Below are positions 9,609 through 20,886 of a DNA stretch of 64,000 bases, piece by piece (the first letter of the stretch is position 1; each line of letters starts with the position of its first letter). Below the pieces are notes generated by a model that was given only the letters and a program-made list of their open reading frames with translations, did not search any database and had not been told where the DNA came from. Made by a program: the position numbers and the translations under genes. The stretch comes from Nannochloris sp. 'desiccata'. Taxonomy: Eukaryota > Chlorophyta > Trebouxiophyceae > Chlorellales > Chlorellaceae. The DNA lies in contig JAGTXX020000016.1 in assembly GCA_019044685.2 (NCBI GenBank), positions 310,001 through 374,000 on the forward strand. The letters are read 5' to 3'.

Positions 9609-10891
9609 ATGCCTAAAGCTGAGCTCCAGAAGTTCGGCACGGCATTGTACTCTGTCGCTTGGCCAAATAAGTATGCATATATGTGCGGAGGAGGCAATTT
9701 AGGCCTTGAAAACAAGTAAGCTTATTTATTTTCTCTAAACCTCTCTAGAACAATCCCGCTATTCGCCCTCTCAAATCTAATTATTTCTATCTTTCTCTAT
9801 ACAGGGTTCTGGTTGTCAGCTGTAACAATGGCCAGCTTTCCGATGAACTTACCAAGCTTAATGTTGGTAACGATGCCCCCTATCGTATGGCTTTGCATCC
9901 ATCTGGCAAATCCCTGGTTCTCGGAATGACCATGGGCGGCATCAAGAAAGTTGATATAGGGTCCAAAAGTAACACTGCAAATGCTGCAGAAGAAGACGAT
10001 TTGCCGGTTCTCACACTCGCTGGATCTGAATTTGATACCAAAGGAAGCAAATTTGGTGCTATAAAAGGCCTTTCCTTCTCTTCAGATGGTCGATTTCTAG
10101 CTCTCGGAGGGGAGGACGGGATCGTTGAAATCGTTTCTTGGCCCTCTTTAGAGTCCCAAAAGAAGTGGAAAGCTTCTGAAAAAGCAATCAGAAATATAGA
10201 TTTTAGTTTTGCACATAATGATGGTGTTGTAGTAAGCACAGACGAGTCTGGAGCGTGTAAATTATGGGACATCGCTTCTGGGGAGTTGGTGACACAACTA
10301 CAACCTCCGGCAGAATTGCCACGTGCAGCTTTTTTCCGCTGTAAATCCACCATTGACGAAGACGGTATTGCACTTTATACACCCGTAAAATTCAAAGGGC
10401 AAGGATATATATTGAGATGGAGACAAACTGAGGACGGAGAAATTCGATTAGAAAGATCAAGTCCAAAACCGGTGGCGCCATCGCCGATTTGTGGCTTCGA
10501 GATAAGTCGTAGTGGGAGATTTTTAGCTGCAGTCACCCCTGATGGAGACCAAGTAGTCGTTTCTGCAAGTAGCATGAATGTAGTTAAATATAGAAAAGGC
10601 GCACATATGACGTTTGCTACTGCAGTTGCCTTTTCAGCGGACGATAGCGCCATACTGTCAACTTCCGCTGATGCGAGTGCGACGTTGACGATGCTAACAA
10701 GATCCGGCCCAGGATCTGCTTCTTTAACATCAGGTATTGGAATGATGTTGACTTTAATAGGTATTCTAATTGTCTTGATAGCGTTAGTGTTGGGGATGTT
10801 GAGGAGATTTGCCGAGCAAGATCCAAGTGCAGCTGGGGAAGTGGTGCAAGGATTGCCGCAGTGGGCGCAACAGTTGATCCTTCCTAATTAG
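9609..10891 (+). CDS. Sec12/PREB-like WD40 protein, ER Sar1 exchange factor (397 aa)
   Basis: Exons: 9609-9715 and 9805-10891; donor AA|GTAAGC, acceptor CTATACAG|G, frame kept. The N-terminus MPKAELQKFGTALYSVAW...CGGGNLGLENK is typical of the Sec12/PREB propeller. WD-like blades follow (LALGGEDGIVEIVSWPSL, CKLWDIASG, FSADDSAILSTSADASATL), and one strong transmembrane segment lies near the C-terminus (MMLTLIGILIVLIALVLGML, about residues 350-370) with a short lumenal tail. This architecture matches the ER-anchored guanine-exchange factor that loads Sar1 with GTP to start COPII coat assembly. Length fits the family (about 400 aa). The assignment rests on architecture and N-terminal motifs; the catalytic K-loop cannot be confirmed by eye. 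Confidence 0.82.
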
Positions 10892-11150
10892 TTCTCAAAT
10901 TATTCTGATATGTGACTTTATTTTCTTGAGTTAAAGAATAGAAATGTTTTCAACAAGATAGCAATTTAGCAAGCTTAAGACGTCAACGGGGAAAAAAGAA
11001 ACACGAGTAAAACCCTTTTTGGGAATTATTATTCTCTCAACTTCGGAGATCCCTCTTTTAGAAATAAGGGATAGATATTCGAAAAGGTACGCAACTGGTA
11101 GATTTAAATAAATAAAAAGTATAGAAATTGCAGTGTTATATAGATTCTTC

Positions 11151-14100
11151 TTAATCCTGTTTTTTGTCCTGCTGCTCCGGAAAAGGCGCCAAGGACAGTG
11201 GCGGCACAGGAGGCAGCACGACAGGTGACGTTGGGTGTCCGTGTTGTTGCAGCAATAATTCTTGCCAAGAATTTGGAACTTGTTTCTCCTGTTGTTTCTT
11301 ATCTTCTCTTTCAATATAATTTTCTGCGGGCGGCAACATAGCTCCATTGCCGTTGGTCGTCAAAACAACAAGACCATCGCTCTCTTGCGGTACCGCTCCT
11401 GCAGCTGCTCCTGGTGTATTTGTAAGAATAGTAGCAGCTTGTTTTTTACTGCGACCGAGGATTTCATCAAGCTCTGCTTCAGTCAAAATACGTTTTCTGT
11501 TGTTCCTGTCGCTGTACTTCCACTGCAAAAGAAAGAAAGAAAGAAAGAAAAGGTTAAACATAGATTGTGAGTATGGAGCACACATATAAATTTAAGGAAT
11601 GGTGGAGCTTTTCGACAGTGATAGAATAGCAGAGAGAAGAGAAGAGAAGAAGAGGAAGAAAGTGTAGAGAGCCCTGTGCAACCCTGCCCACCCCAAGTGG
11701 CTGGCGCCCCCCTCCCCCCCCCCCAATACCGCCCTGTCGGCGTTCCGCATCTATTGAAAATGCGAGTGAAAGAAGAAGAAGAAAAAAGCTGTGAGTGGTT
11801 CTAACAAAATTGGTGCATAAACAGTAATGGTGATGGATTTATTCTTTTTAAGGGAAGTACTAATAATATTGAATATTGAACTACTGCTTGAATCACTTTT
11901 TCGTATAGCACATTTTTCTTTCTTTTCTTCTCTGTTTTTTTTTAGTCATTTTCATCACGTGTCCCTTCAACAACAACATCTTGAGTACGTTCTTCTTTAT
12001 TCTTGAACCCTTCTTCCCTAAACCCTTCTTGAATATCTTGATAGTTCTGACCAGGATCGGCGAATGTGGCTTCTTCTAACTTTTTCCCTGCTGCTGCTGC
12101 AGCCTCTTCTTCTTTTAGGCCTTGAACTTCCTGCTGCCCTTCCTCGCCGCCTTTGTCACTATCCCCGCTACGACCAAAGGCAGTGCCAGCAAGCTTCATT
12201 CGTAAAACATCACTCAAAGAGTTGCTGCCTTGAAGAAGAAGCATGGAACGAGGTGAGAGAGGAGGCTGGGTTTGGCTCGATTGCTTTGCTTCAATCGCAG
12301 CGGCAGCCGCAGCCTCGGCCTCAGCGGCGGCATTGGCGGCGGCAGGGGTGGGAGAAGCTCTTGCTGCTGCTGATGGCGCTGTTGGCAGTGGGCATTCAAG
12401 TGGAATTCTTGCAATATCATCATTATCATCAATTACCTTCATCCCTGCTTCAATTTCTTCTTTACCCTCGATTTTCTTACTTTCCTCTTGAGTTTTTTCT
12501 TCTTCTTGATCTTGATCTTGTTGATTTTCTTCTGCATGTGCTTCTCCTTCTTCTTGAACTTCTGCTCTCCCTTCTTCTGAATGGCTTACCGCTTGTGCAG
12601 CCTGTGCGAAGGCTTCTTTACCAGACATGTCTGGATTCTCAGCTTTGAGTCGTTTGTATTCATCCCTGCAGAATAATAATAAGAAGAAGAAGGAAAGATA
12701 AAGGGAGGGGGAAGAAATGAAGAAAAATGAATCCAGGAGAAATATTTGTTGTTTGGAAAATTTCAAATATATATATTCGTCAAGAGCCTTCTTGCGTAGC
12801 TAGTATAAAAGCAAACCATATTTCATGCTTCCTAACTTACTTCATATACGCTTGATATTCGCCCATTGGTTTCTTCTCCTTCTCTCCAGGGGAAGGTGAG
12901 CTCTTACTCTTTCTCTTCACTCCTCCTCCGCTGCCGCCTTCACCTCCGTTACCATCTGCAGTAGGAAGGCCGGCCACAGTGGGGCTCGCAGCTGTGTTAC
13001 CAACAGTCGCAGGCCTCTCAGGGGCAGTGTGAGTAAATCCACCACCACCATCACCAGCCTGCTGAGCTTGAAGGCTTCCTTGATAATGAAGATGACCTCC
13101 ACCACCACCGCCCCCACCCATAGCGCTATTCATATTTCCGGATCCAGGGCCCGTAGAAGGCAGCACAGATGCATTCTGACTGAATTTCTGCTGGGTATAT
13201 TGCTGCTGCTGATGCATTTGGTTTTGATAAAGCTGTTGCTGTTGCTGCTGCTGGTGGTTGTGGTGTTCGGCCAAAACTGCCGCTGCGCTGGGCATGCTCG
13301 GCATCTGTGCTGGGGTAGAAAGTGGCATAATAGGCAAAGCAGGGGTATGGCCCGCTTGCTGCTGTTGATACTGTTGCTGCTGCCCTGGATGGCCTTGGCT
13401 TTGTTGTTGGTAGAGCTGTTGCTGAGAATAGTGTTGCTGTTGATTATATTGCTGCTGCTGCTGCTGCTGTTGCTGTTGGGCAGGAGCAGGAGCAGGAGGC
13501 AACATAGTGTTGTTGTTGTTGTTGTTGTGTTGGGGTAAAGAGGAGGAAGAAGGAACTTGGTGTAAGGTTTGATGGTAAGGTCCAGTAGGCTGCATGTTAT
13601 TGAGGTTCGTCATGCCACCAAGAGCAGCGACGGTGCCCGGACTCATAGGTACACTGCTTTGAAGACCAGTACCACCGCTAAATTGCTGCTGCAGCTGAGG
13701 ATATTGTTGCAGTTGCTGCAATTGCTGTTGCAGTTGTTGCATTTGATTCTGGTTAAATCCAGGAAATGCTCCACCACCACCACCACCACCACCAGCAACA
13801 CAACCCAGTCCTCCTCCAAAGTTATTACCCATGAATGAAAGATTCATTCCACCTGGAAAATTGCTGAGCAAAGCTGTCTGCTGAGCCTGCAGTTGCATTT
13901 GAAGAGCTTGGAGCGTGGCCAGTTCTTGTTGCCGATGTCGGATGAGAGCAGCTTGTTGCTGAGCCTTGAGCTGAGCATCGTAGGTCGAGTAGGTTTCTGA
14001 AGGGAGATTTACTTGGAGCATCCTGTGGAGACATAGAGCAGATGCAAAAAGTAGGTTGATTAGACATGAAGACGTAATCAAATAAATTAAAGTTATTTCT

Positions 14101-14681
14101 TATTTCTATGGGCGTCCCCCACCATGTCTCTGGATTCATTCATTTTGACTTGCCCCAGAATTACTTCCGCTCTAAATTTCGGCTAAATTACTATATTCAA
14201 ATATATGTTTACAACTATAGGTGTTTCTCATACTGATTCAATCCGCTTACCTCTTGCATTGAGCACATTTAATAACCAAGGAAGGGGGTGCAGCCATACG
14301 AACAGCGTCTGGAATAGGCACCTGCAAAAAATTGAACGATTATAGGAAAGGCAAGCCCGTCGCGTGTTAGATACTGTATTAAGGTTATTTGATGGTATAT
14401 TTAGCGTGTCAATAGCTCAAAACAAGGTCCCTATACGAGGTGATATTGCTGCCCTCTCGCTTGGGCCAAGAAGGCGGCTCCTTTGGAGGCCACGCCAAGA
14501 CGGCTGGATCACTCTTTCGCTGGCTTTACAGCTGGACTAGGTTGATAGTTACCTCTAAAAGAGCATTACAGTCCGCCCCCTCGCAAGCAACCCGAATGCT
14601 CAGGGCTGGTTCATTATTTGCGTTGGCTCCCAAAGGCGCTCCTCCCCCCATAGAGGAGCTTGCTGGGCCTATATGGCTCAT
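11151..14681 (-). CDS. YABBY-like C2C2 zinc-finger / HMG-type DNA-binding protein, Gln-rich
   Basis: Five exons: 14681-14553, 14321-14251, 14022-12841, 12665-12590 and 11522-11151, giving 609 aa, all GT-AG with phases agreeing. The N-terminus has C33-x4-C38, 23 residues, then C62-x2-C65 (SLVIKCAQCKRMLQVNLP), like the C2C2 finger of plant YABBY proteins. A Gln-, Gly- and Asn-rich middle of about 340 residues follows. Then KKPMGEYQAYMKDEYKRLKA and ENPDMSGKEAFAQAAQAW (about 445-490) match the YABBY HMG-like block P-x-Y-K-E/D-E-x-K/R-R-I/L-KA-x-NPD-x-S-x-K/R-EAF-AA-W. The tail contains ILTEAELDEILGRSK. Probably a nuclear DNA-binding regulator. If the GTAAGC donor at 12589 is skipped, exon 4 stays open to 11942 and gives a 701-aa form with an acidic Glu/Ala-rich tail instead. 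Confidence 0.72.
13185..13475. repeat. CAG/CAA-rich tract coding poly-Gln
   Basis: Dense runs of CTG/TTG on the plus strand (CAG/CAA on the coding strand) encode several poly-Gln stretches, up to about ten or more Gln in a row, inside exon 3 of the YABBY-like gene. They are prone to length change by slippage. Confidence 0.85.
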
Positions 14682-14936
14682 ACTTGATCTATTATCTTTG
14701 CTCTATACTTGGGCTGGGGTGAGAATTGCGATTATATAATTATAGTGTCTAGAGAGTAGCGATGCCTCGATCGAGGCGCATGGAGCGAAGCAAATCGGGG
14801 CATGCCCAAGATTTTGCACTTCGGCTCTGCCGAGGCTAGGCAACCGCAACGTGGGAAATTATTGATAAAATTCAATCTTGACTGACCGATAAGAACGAAT
14901 TCTAGATTTACAGTAAATTAAGGCAGACAAACAATT

Positions 14937-16031
14937 TTACGCATTGTCCGCCGCAGCTGCATGGCTGTGTCCATGTCCACTCCCAGGCTCTTCAAAAAAT
15001 CCTGGCGGCATAAACGCTAGCGGCAGCATGCCGAGTACACACCCGATGCTCACGCCTAGACATGCTCCCCCCATCTTCGCAAACTTGACAGAGCCCATAG
15101 CCTGTTGTAGCGTAGATAACCGTGGTGGTTGCGCCCACTTAATCTTTCTAGATCGTTCTTTAATTTGCTGTGTAGCCGAAACTCCAACAACGTCAGCTAC
15201 GATGTTACCGAGCCCGGCTGATGCTAGGGTTGTGATACCTAATTTTGCACCGAAAAGAGAGTCAATGGCGTCACCAGCGACAATCATCACGAGATTATCA
15301 CAGAATCCAAACCTAAGGTATAGGAAAAAAACTTGTAAAACTTAGATTTTGCGTAAAAACGAGGGCAAAAAGTGGCCGAGGAAAAAAAAAATAGAATGAA
15401 TGTAGGAGCAACTCACCCTAAAAATGGCAGTCCTGAAGCAAGCATGACTGCACCCAGCTGCATCGCCGTCGGTGGCTTTTGTGAATAGCTACTATATCTT
15501 TGCAACATGCGTTGATAGGCTATTGCGTTAGCTATTTGGCCTCGGGTCAGGCCGGAGTGTAGAGGAGAGGCCTTTACAATTTTGACCAAATCGTCGACAT
15601 ACTCTGTATCTCGTTTTTGAAGGGTTTCTCTGCTTGTAGAGGTCTGGAGAGCGAGTAATAGATGGACACGGTCGAGCTCTCCTAGGCCGTGAAGGATGGC
15701 TGCAGCTGTCTCTCGAGGAGCTCTAATAATTTTGAAGGGAAAAAATATTTAGTTGTTGTTTTGAAGGAAATGGCGGCGGTTGGGCTGTTCTTGTAATCTC
15801 TAGCCATGTATAAAGCAAAGTTCCCAAATTCTCTGCGTACCTATTGAATGCTTTTTGCACTGTACCCGCTACAAGTTTAGTATCTAGCTCTGTCTCTGGC
15901 GTAGGTGGGACAGCGCTACTGCTGCTTCTGCTGCTGCTGTTAGTATGACGGGGTTGGTCTAACCTGCCCAAAGCTTGCTGCACAAGCAAAGAGCATTGCA
16001 TGCGATGATGCTCTCTGCTAGTAACCAACAT
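14937..16031 (-). CDS. TMEM65-like mitochondrial inner-membrane protein (about 290 aa)
   Basis: Exons: 16031-15841, 15722-15417 and 15312-14937; acceptors ATTATTAG and TACCTTAG, frames agree. The C-terminal half carries the family signature LPFLGFGFCDNLVMIVAGD and GITTLASAGLGNIVADVVGV, three hydrophobic segments, and a His/Gly-rich end (GSGHGHSHAAAADNA). The N-terminal half (RETAAAILHGLGELDR...LVKIVKAS) contains helices found in TMEM65 relatives. TMEM65 proteins reside in the inner mitochondrial membrane and have been linked to mitochondrial Na+/Ca2+ exchange. The start at 16031 is provisional: the first 60 residues lack an obvious targeting sequence, and a further 5' exon around 16080-16220 is possible. 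Confidence 0.8.
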
Positions 16032-16365
16032 ATCTAACGGATTGTAACTAGGGTAGAGGGAAGTGTGATTAAATAAAGAATTTCAAAATCATTAGAGCTA
16101 ATCGTGTTTAAATGATGCCTGTGCGCCTCTAACCCTAATAGGCACGCTGCACACAGTACTGGACTCTGAGAAATCTGATCTAAAGAAAATTGATTACGAA
16201 TGATAGAAAAATGGCACAAAATGTGCTTTTAACCCCGACACCATATTTGAAACACGAACAAGGTGCCTATAAAATCCTTAACCCGGCACCATCACCGTAT
16301 ATTATTATTTCTATGCTGTAACCAGACAACCACACATACGAGATCTGCCTCCTATACGGTACGAG
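16032..16365. promoter_or_regulatory. Divergent interval between TMEM65-like and small coiled-coil gene
   Basis: 334 bp between two divergent starts, so it probably holds both promoters. A minus-strand open stretch from 16219 could be a 5' exon of the TMEM65-like gene. No recognisable element was found. Confidence 0.35.
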
Positions 16366-16933
16366 ATGAATGCTAGTGGTGATCTAAATATAAATAATGA
16401 TCACCAAATGTCTGGAGAGATGCTAAAGCACCTACAAGGCCTTCTTAGCGAGGTAAGAGCGATTCTGTCAATCACAAAGATGGTTATATTGTAGGTGACC
16501 GACCCTCGACGATACTAGCTTAATATTTCCCCCTCTTTTTCAATCTTATTTTTGGGAGCAGTTGGAGAGTGCCGGCAATGGGCCCGACAGTGAAGCTCGT
16601 GAGGCTCTTACTCGTCTACAAGCATCCCTACAAACTCTAGAAGCCGCCAAAGCAGGTGATTTCGACCATATAAATCCCAGTGATAACCCAGCCATAGTAG
16701 AAAATGATGTAACAATACCACAGCAAATGGAGACGCTCCAAGGACGAGTCGGGAATTTAGAAAGACGATTAGAAGAACTACCTCCTGGTACGAAGGAGAT
16801 ACTAGGAAGTGCAGCTGGAGAGTGGATAGATGAACAGTTACACACTGTGAGTGGGGCCGTGGAGGCAGTAGTAGACGAGGACGCAAAAGAAACGCCCCAA
16901 GCTCCACCACCACCGCAACCGCCTTTATCTTAA
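16366..16933 (+). CDS. Small helical protein of unknown function (152 aa)
   Basis: Exons: 16366-16452 and 16562-16933, phase 0; donor GAG|GTAAGA, acceptor GGGAGCAG. I do not recognise it. The sequence is polar and helix-forming (EAREALTRLQASLQTLEAAK; METLQGRVGNLERRLEELPP), with a predicted coiled-coil around residues 85-105 and a Pro-rich C-terminus (PQAPPPPQPPLS). No signal peptide or membrane span. It could be a subunit of a larger complex. Confidence 0.65.
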
Positions 16934-17134
16934 AATTCTTCAGCAATGACTTTGAATGTTGTTTCAAATGAGAGTGCATGTAATAAAAATGGATACGTGG
17001 TCAAATATCGATGGTCAAAGTAATGAAAAACGAAAGTCAAATTAAGTTTGTGGCAAAATAAATGAAGAATTAGGAAAGAAAATAATAACAACAACAAAAA
17101 AAAAAACTCGGTCTTTCTCTCTATGAATAACTCT

Positions 17135-17905
17135 CTAAGATTGAGCAACAGGAGCAAATCGTTTAGCTCTTTCCTCCAGCTTCTTCTTTTCTTCTTCAGT
17201 CAATTTCACTTCTTCCGCTTTCTTAGATCCCGGAGCAGCTCCTCCAGTAGCAGCAAATCTATCAGCACGTGCTTTCTTTTTTGCCTCGATTTCAGTTGCG
17301 CTCATTGGAACCTCAATTCCAAATCTATCCGCCCTGGCTTTCTTTTTCAATGATTCCTCTGCTTTAGTCACGGGAATAGGTAGTCCAAATCGCTCAGCTC
17401 TCTTTTTTCTGCGTTCGTATTCCTCGGTAGGATCGAAATGACCAAGACCACCAATTGCAGCGGTAGATGCAGCAGCTTTTTTAGCAGCAGCTGGGTCGGT
17501 TGGGGAGGCAGCGCCTCCAAATCGTTCAGCACGCATCTTTCTTTTATCAACTTCGGCAAGAATGGGTTTCCCACTGGCAAGAATTTCGGCAGCAGAGGGG
17601 GCAACAGGGGCAGCGGCCACTGGAGCCGGGGCGGCAGCAGCAGCAGGGGCGGGTGCTGCAACAGGGGCAGCGGCAGCCACGGGGGCAGGTGCAGATGCGG
17701 CAGGTTGAGCAACATCTGCTGCAGGTGTAGCCGCCGCTGCTGGAGCTGCAGCAGGGGCTCCTCCTGTCTCTTCTGCCTCCAGAGCAGCTGCCAATCGCGT
17801 GATCAACTCATCTTTTACGCCCTTTGTGTCCAAGCCGCGACTAGAAAGTTCATCGCGGAGCTCTGTGACCTTGAGCTTCTTCAAGTCTGCAGTATTCACG
17901 GGCAT
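17135..17905 (-). CDS. SAP-domain mRNP protein, Tho1/SARNP/MOS11-like (256 aa)
   Basis: Single exon. The N-terminal SAP domain (residues 6-45, [20 protein letters not shown]) is a helix-extension-helix DNA/RNA-binding motif. An Ala/Pro-rich linker (about 48-110) follows, then five spaced copies of a basic R-A-E/D-R-F-G motif ([35 protein letters not shown]). In Tho1/SARNP these repeats bind the DEAD-box helicase Sub2/UAP56 and RNA during mRNA export; that role is inferred from the family. Length and order match yeast Tho1 and human SARNP (about 210-220 aa), apart from the longer linker. Confidence 0.9.
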   Translation of the reverse strand: MPVNTADLKKLKVTELRDELSSRGLDTKGVKDELITRLAAALEAEETGGAPAAAPAAAATPAADVAQPAASAPAPVAAAAPVAAPAPAAAAAPAPVAAAPVAPSAAEILASGKPILAEVDKRKMRAERFGGAASPTDPAAAKKAAASTAAIGGLGHFDPTEEYERRKKRAERFGLPIPVTKAEESLKKKARADRFGIEVPMSATEIEAKKKARADRFAATGGAAPGSKKAEEVKLTEEEKKKLEERAKRFAPVAQS

Positions 17906-18371
17906 CTTGTTTTTTTTTGATTTTAATTAATAATATAGCAGATCTGCTGATATGTTTTCTTTCGCGGCGTTTCCACGATTACTGAATAATTACTAAAATA
18001 TCAGAAATGTCCAGATGTTTGGTATCGACTTTATACTATAGAGCTTTGTCATTACAATTGTCTTTGAAGTTCACGGCGACCCTGGTGGGCAGTGAAAGTA
18101 GACAGTCTATATAGCACGGAGCATTGCAGAGAGCGCAAAAAGATAAAGTGGGTTGAGCAACCCCGCAAATCCTACCCCACTGCTTCAGATCACACTCTTG
18201 CATCACAAGCAGTGATCTGCTACACCACCCGCGCGAAAGTTAGTGAGACGTCTAATTTGATGCCTTCTTCGTCCCATACCACCAATATATCCATCTTAAA
18301 CACGTACCCTTGAACAATTAATGCCAAAATTTTCATTTTAATGACAATACAGTAACAAAAAAAGATCGCAA
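17906..18371. promoter_or_regulatory. Interval upstream of the SAP-domain gene
   Basis: 466 bp between two minus-strand genes. It should contain the SAP gene's promoter and the VPS36 3' region. No gene seen. Confidence 0.35.
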
Positions 18372-20528
18372 TTACACCATAGTCGGCACGTTCATCGTCT
18401 TGAAGAAATTCTTATAAAATCTCAACCCATCAGGTCCATCATCTCTACACAACATCCCAGCGGCTTCAGCACCGGTAAGGTATTCCCCTGCAATAGGCAG
18501 AGGTACTCCAAATGCCACTGCAAGTTCAGCTCGCGTGATTCCTGGACCTAGTACCGCCACCCATGCCGGTTTTCTATTGTTTTCTTCCTCTTCCTCTTCT
18601 GCATCTTCTCCCACGTTCATGCCACCATTTAAATCAGCAGTAGTACTAGAGTAGTAATTATGACTACTATTTATGCTATTTTTCAGGCCATGTACTGCCA
18701 GGTCAACGACTTTCTTCCACGTCGCGTCATCACTAAGCCCTCCCTTTGCCGTGGTTAAAACTTTAACCCCCGAGGGGTACTCCTTTAATCTCAATGAGGC
18801 CCCAACTTCCGGCAGTTTCTTCACTGCTTGTAGCAAATCATCTGGGGATACGAGATCTGTGAACCGAGCCCGACAGAATCTACGATACGCTTCTGACAGA
18901 GGTAAGGCACCGCCTGCTTCCTTGACTGGCGTCTCCATTACCACAGCGAGTTGCCTTGCTAGCTCCACATAATAGAGCCTGCCACAGGTTTCACGTGTGA
19001 CAGAGCTTGCAATACCCAAATCTGCGAGTTCAGATGCTAAGGTTTCATCCATTTCACTTTCTTCTTCGTCTTCTTCATTTTTCTCGCCTACCAAACCGCC
19101 AGTTCCAGCAGTTTTCAGTCGAGAGCCTCGGGCTCTAAACGACTCTGCCAGTTGAACCATCGCTTCTGCTTTTAACATCAGCTGATCTAGGTCTGTAAAG
19201 GCTTCACCTATGAGTTTTGTGGTCTCAGAAGCACGGCGTTCTTCTCTTCGTAGCACCCCTGCAACACCGACTGTACTTGTCGACCTGTTATAACTAGCAG
19301 GTGTCGGTGTCGTTATCGCTGCTGCTGATTGCTGTTGTGGTCCTCCTTGTTCTTGTTGCTGGTGCCCCTGTCCCATATTAGGAGGCCAATATGGCTGTAG
19401 CAACGGGTTTTCTACAGAAATAGATGCATTTGCAGCAGTGAGTTGCGCCTCCCCCAAAGGTCCAGCAGAAGCTAAAGACCCACCAGGGTGGTCGAGGAGC
19501 CAATTTACCGCCTGTTCAACACCGGCATTTCTAGTCGCTAAAAGAGCCTCTACAGCCTCAGATTCTCCATACCCTAGATCTCGTAGCTGAGACAATAACT
19601 TTGGATTCACTGGGGCAGCGCCTGAGCTGCTGTCTCTCGTGCCTAATAACGGACTTGGGAGTGCCCCACTGGTGGTGGTCGTAAATGACATGCTCATGCT
19701 TTGAAAGCTTTGCAATAACGCTGGCGGTGGTGTCATTGGCCCTCCGGATTGAAGGCTAGGGTCTCGGTTGACTTGTATTGACGGCGGTGGTGTATGCATC
19801 TGCTGTAATAATCCTTGTGGAGCTGCTTTCCATGATTGTCTGCTGACTGCAGCTTGCAGCGCTGAATACCAATTGTCTGTGGAGGTGTTCTTTGCTGAAG
19901 AAGAAAGGTTGCTTGTGCTAGTTGTAGGTACGATTTTCAATTTCACAACTTTTGCGACGGTTAATGCATCTGAAGAAGGGTAGCCTGCTGCGTCTAGGCG
20001 GACGTGGAGTTTTATTTTAGTTGGTTTTAATTGGAGAAAAGACTTTGCGAGTTGGGTTTCTGAGATTGCACCAAGAGGCAAGTGGCAAGGCATGCCATCA
20101 AATGTAGAGTTTGCAAGTTTGTATGATATCCAAATAATTCGAAAATTGGTCAAGATTGCATATCCATCCTGTAGTAAAGAAAGACACGTGGAATTTTAAT
20201 AACACTGGGGATGGGGCGGTGGTGGCGGGAGTAGGAAATGGAAATATAAACCTGTCTGAATGCAGGCTCGGGTTTTCTATGCAAAGGTCTGAACGTACCT
20301 CGTATTTGTCGTTTAGATAGCCTTCAACTCCGCCAACATATCCTTCAAAATGGAGGTTTGCCTGCACCATAGGATCATAGAAAAATAAGGAATTTAAAAT
20401 TGGATTACCAAAGCAAAGCAACACTGAAGGAAATTAATGCTCACATTCTGCAGAATAGATCTTTCGATTTCTCCTTTGAGCATTACTGGCTGCCGCCGCT
20501 CATTTAATTCAACACGGAACAACCTCAT
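18372..20528 (-). CDS. VPS36: ESCRT-II subunit VPS36 with GLUE, UBA and EAP30 regions (647 aa)
   Basis: Exons: 20528-20445, 20361-20299 and 20168-18372, all phase 0. The N-terminal GLUE (split PH) domain spans about residues 1-125, including ILTNFRIIWISYKLANS. A low-complexity Ser/Pro linker follows. A UBA domain lies at about 240-276 (LLSQLRDLGYGESEAVEALL...AVNWLLDHP). The C-terminal EAP30 winged-helix region (about 375-647) has FTDLDQLMLKAEAMVQLAES, ELARQL and LAVAFGVPLPIAGEYLTGAE. VPS36 joins VPS22 and VPS25 on endosomes to sort ubiquitinated cargo. In yeast the GLUE domain carries NZF fingers for ubiquitin; here a UBA may do that job, by inference. Confidence 0.87.
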
Positions 20529-20886
20529 TTGTCAGTTGTGTGATCACGAATAATAAAGGTAGCAGGCGCCACCTGCGAGGCTAGCACATGTGCTATTAAA
20601 TTTAAAATATATCCAGAATGCAATGTGCACAAGTTTGACCGACATCAAGAACAATAGGCTGGCTGCATTTGTGATTTTTTTTCTTGCCGGCGGTTCTTTC
20701 TTCACCAGTCAGTCTAACCCAATGTCGGTTCACTCTTCAATCGCTTAAATGCACCTACTTTGCACCCAAACAATGCTTGAGCTATCATACCTGCATCGTC
20801 AAATTACCTGAAACTGTCTGTTAGTTTTGACCACCATACTGATCCTCCCATCTCACATCCTGCCGGAGGTGGCAATCTAATTAATA
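20529..20886. promoter_or_regulatory. Divergent promoter interval, VPS36 / membrane protein
   Basis: 358 bp between two divergent start codons. No gene and no clear TATA element seen; likely shared upstream sequence. Confidence 0.35.

Noticed and set aside
12064..12648. Leu-rich plus-strand frame opposite the acidic tail of the YABBY-like gene
   Set aside because: Antisense of a Glu/Ala/Lys-rich coding strand; Leu runs arise from CTT/CTC complements.
14750..14840. CCTCGATCGAGG palindrome and GC-rich words near the YABBY-like gene's 5' side
   Set aside because: Short palindrome only, with no flanking duplication or open frame to suggest a mobile element.
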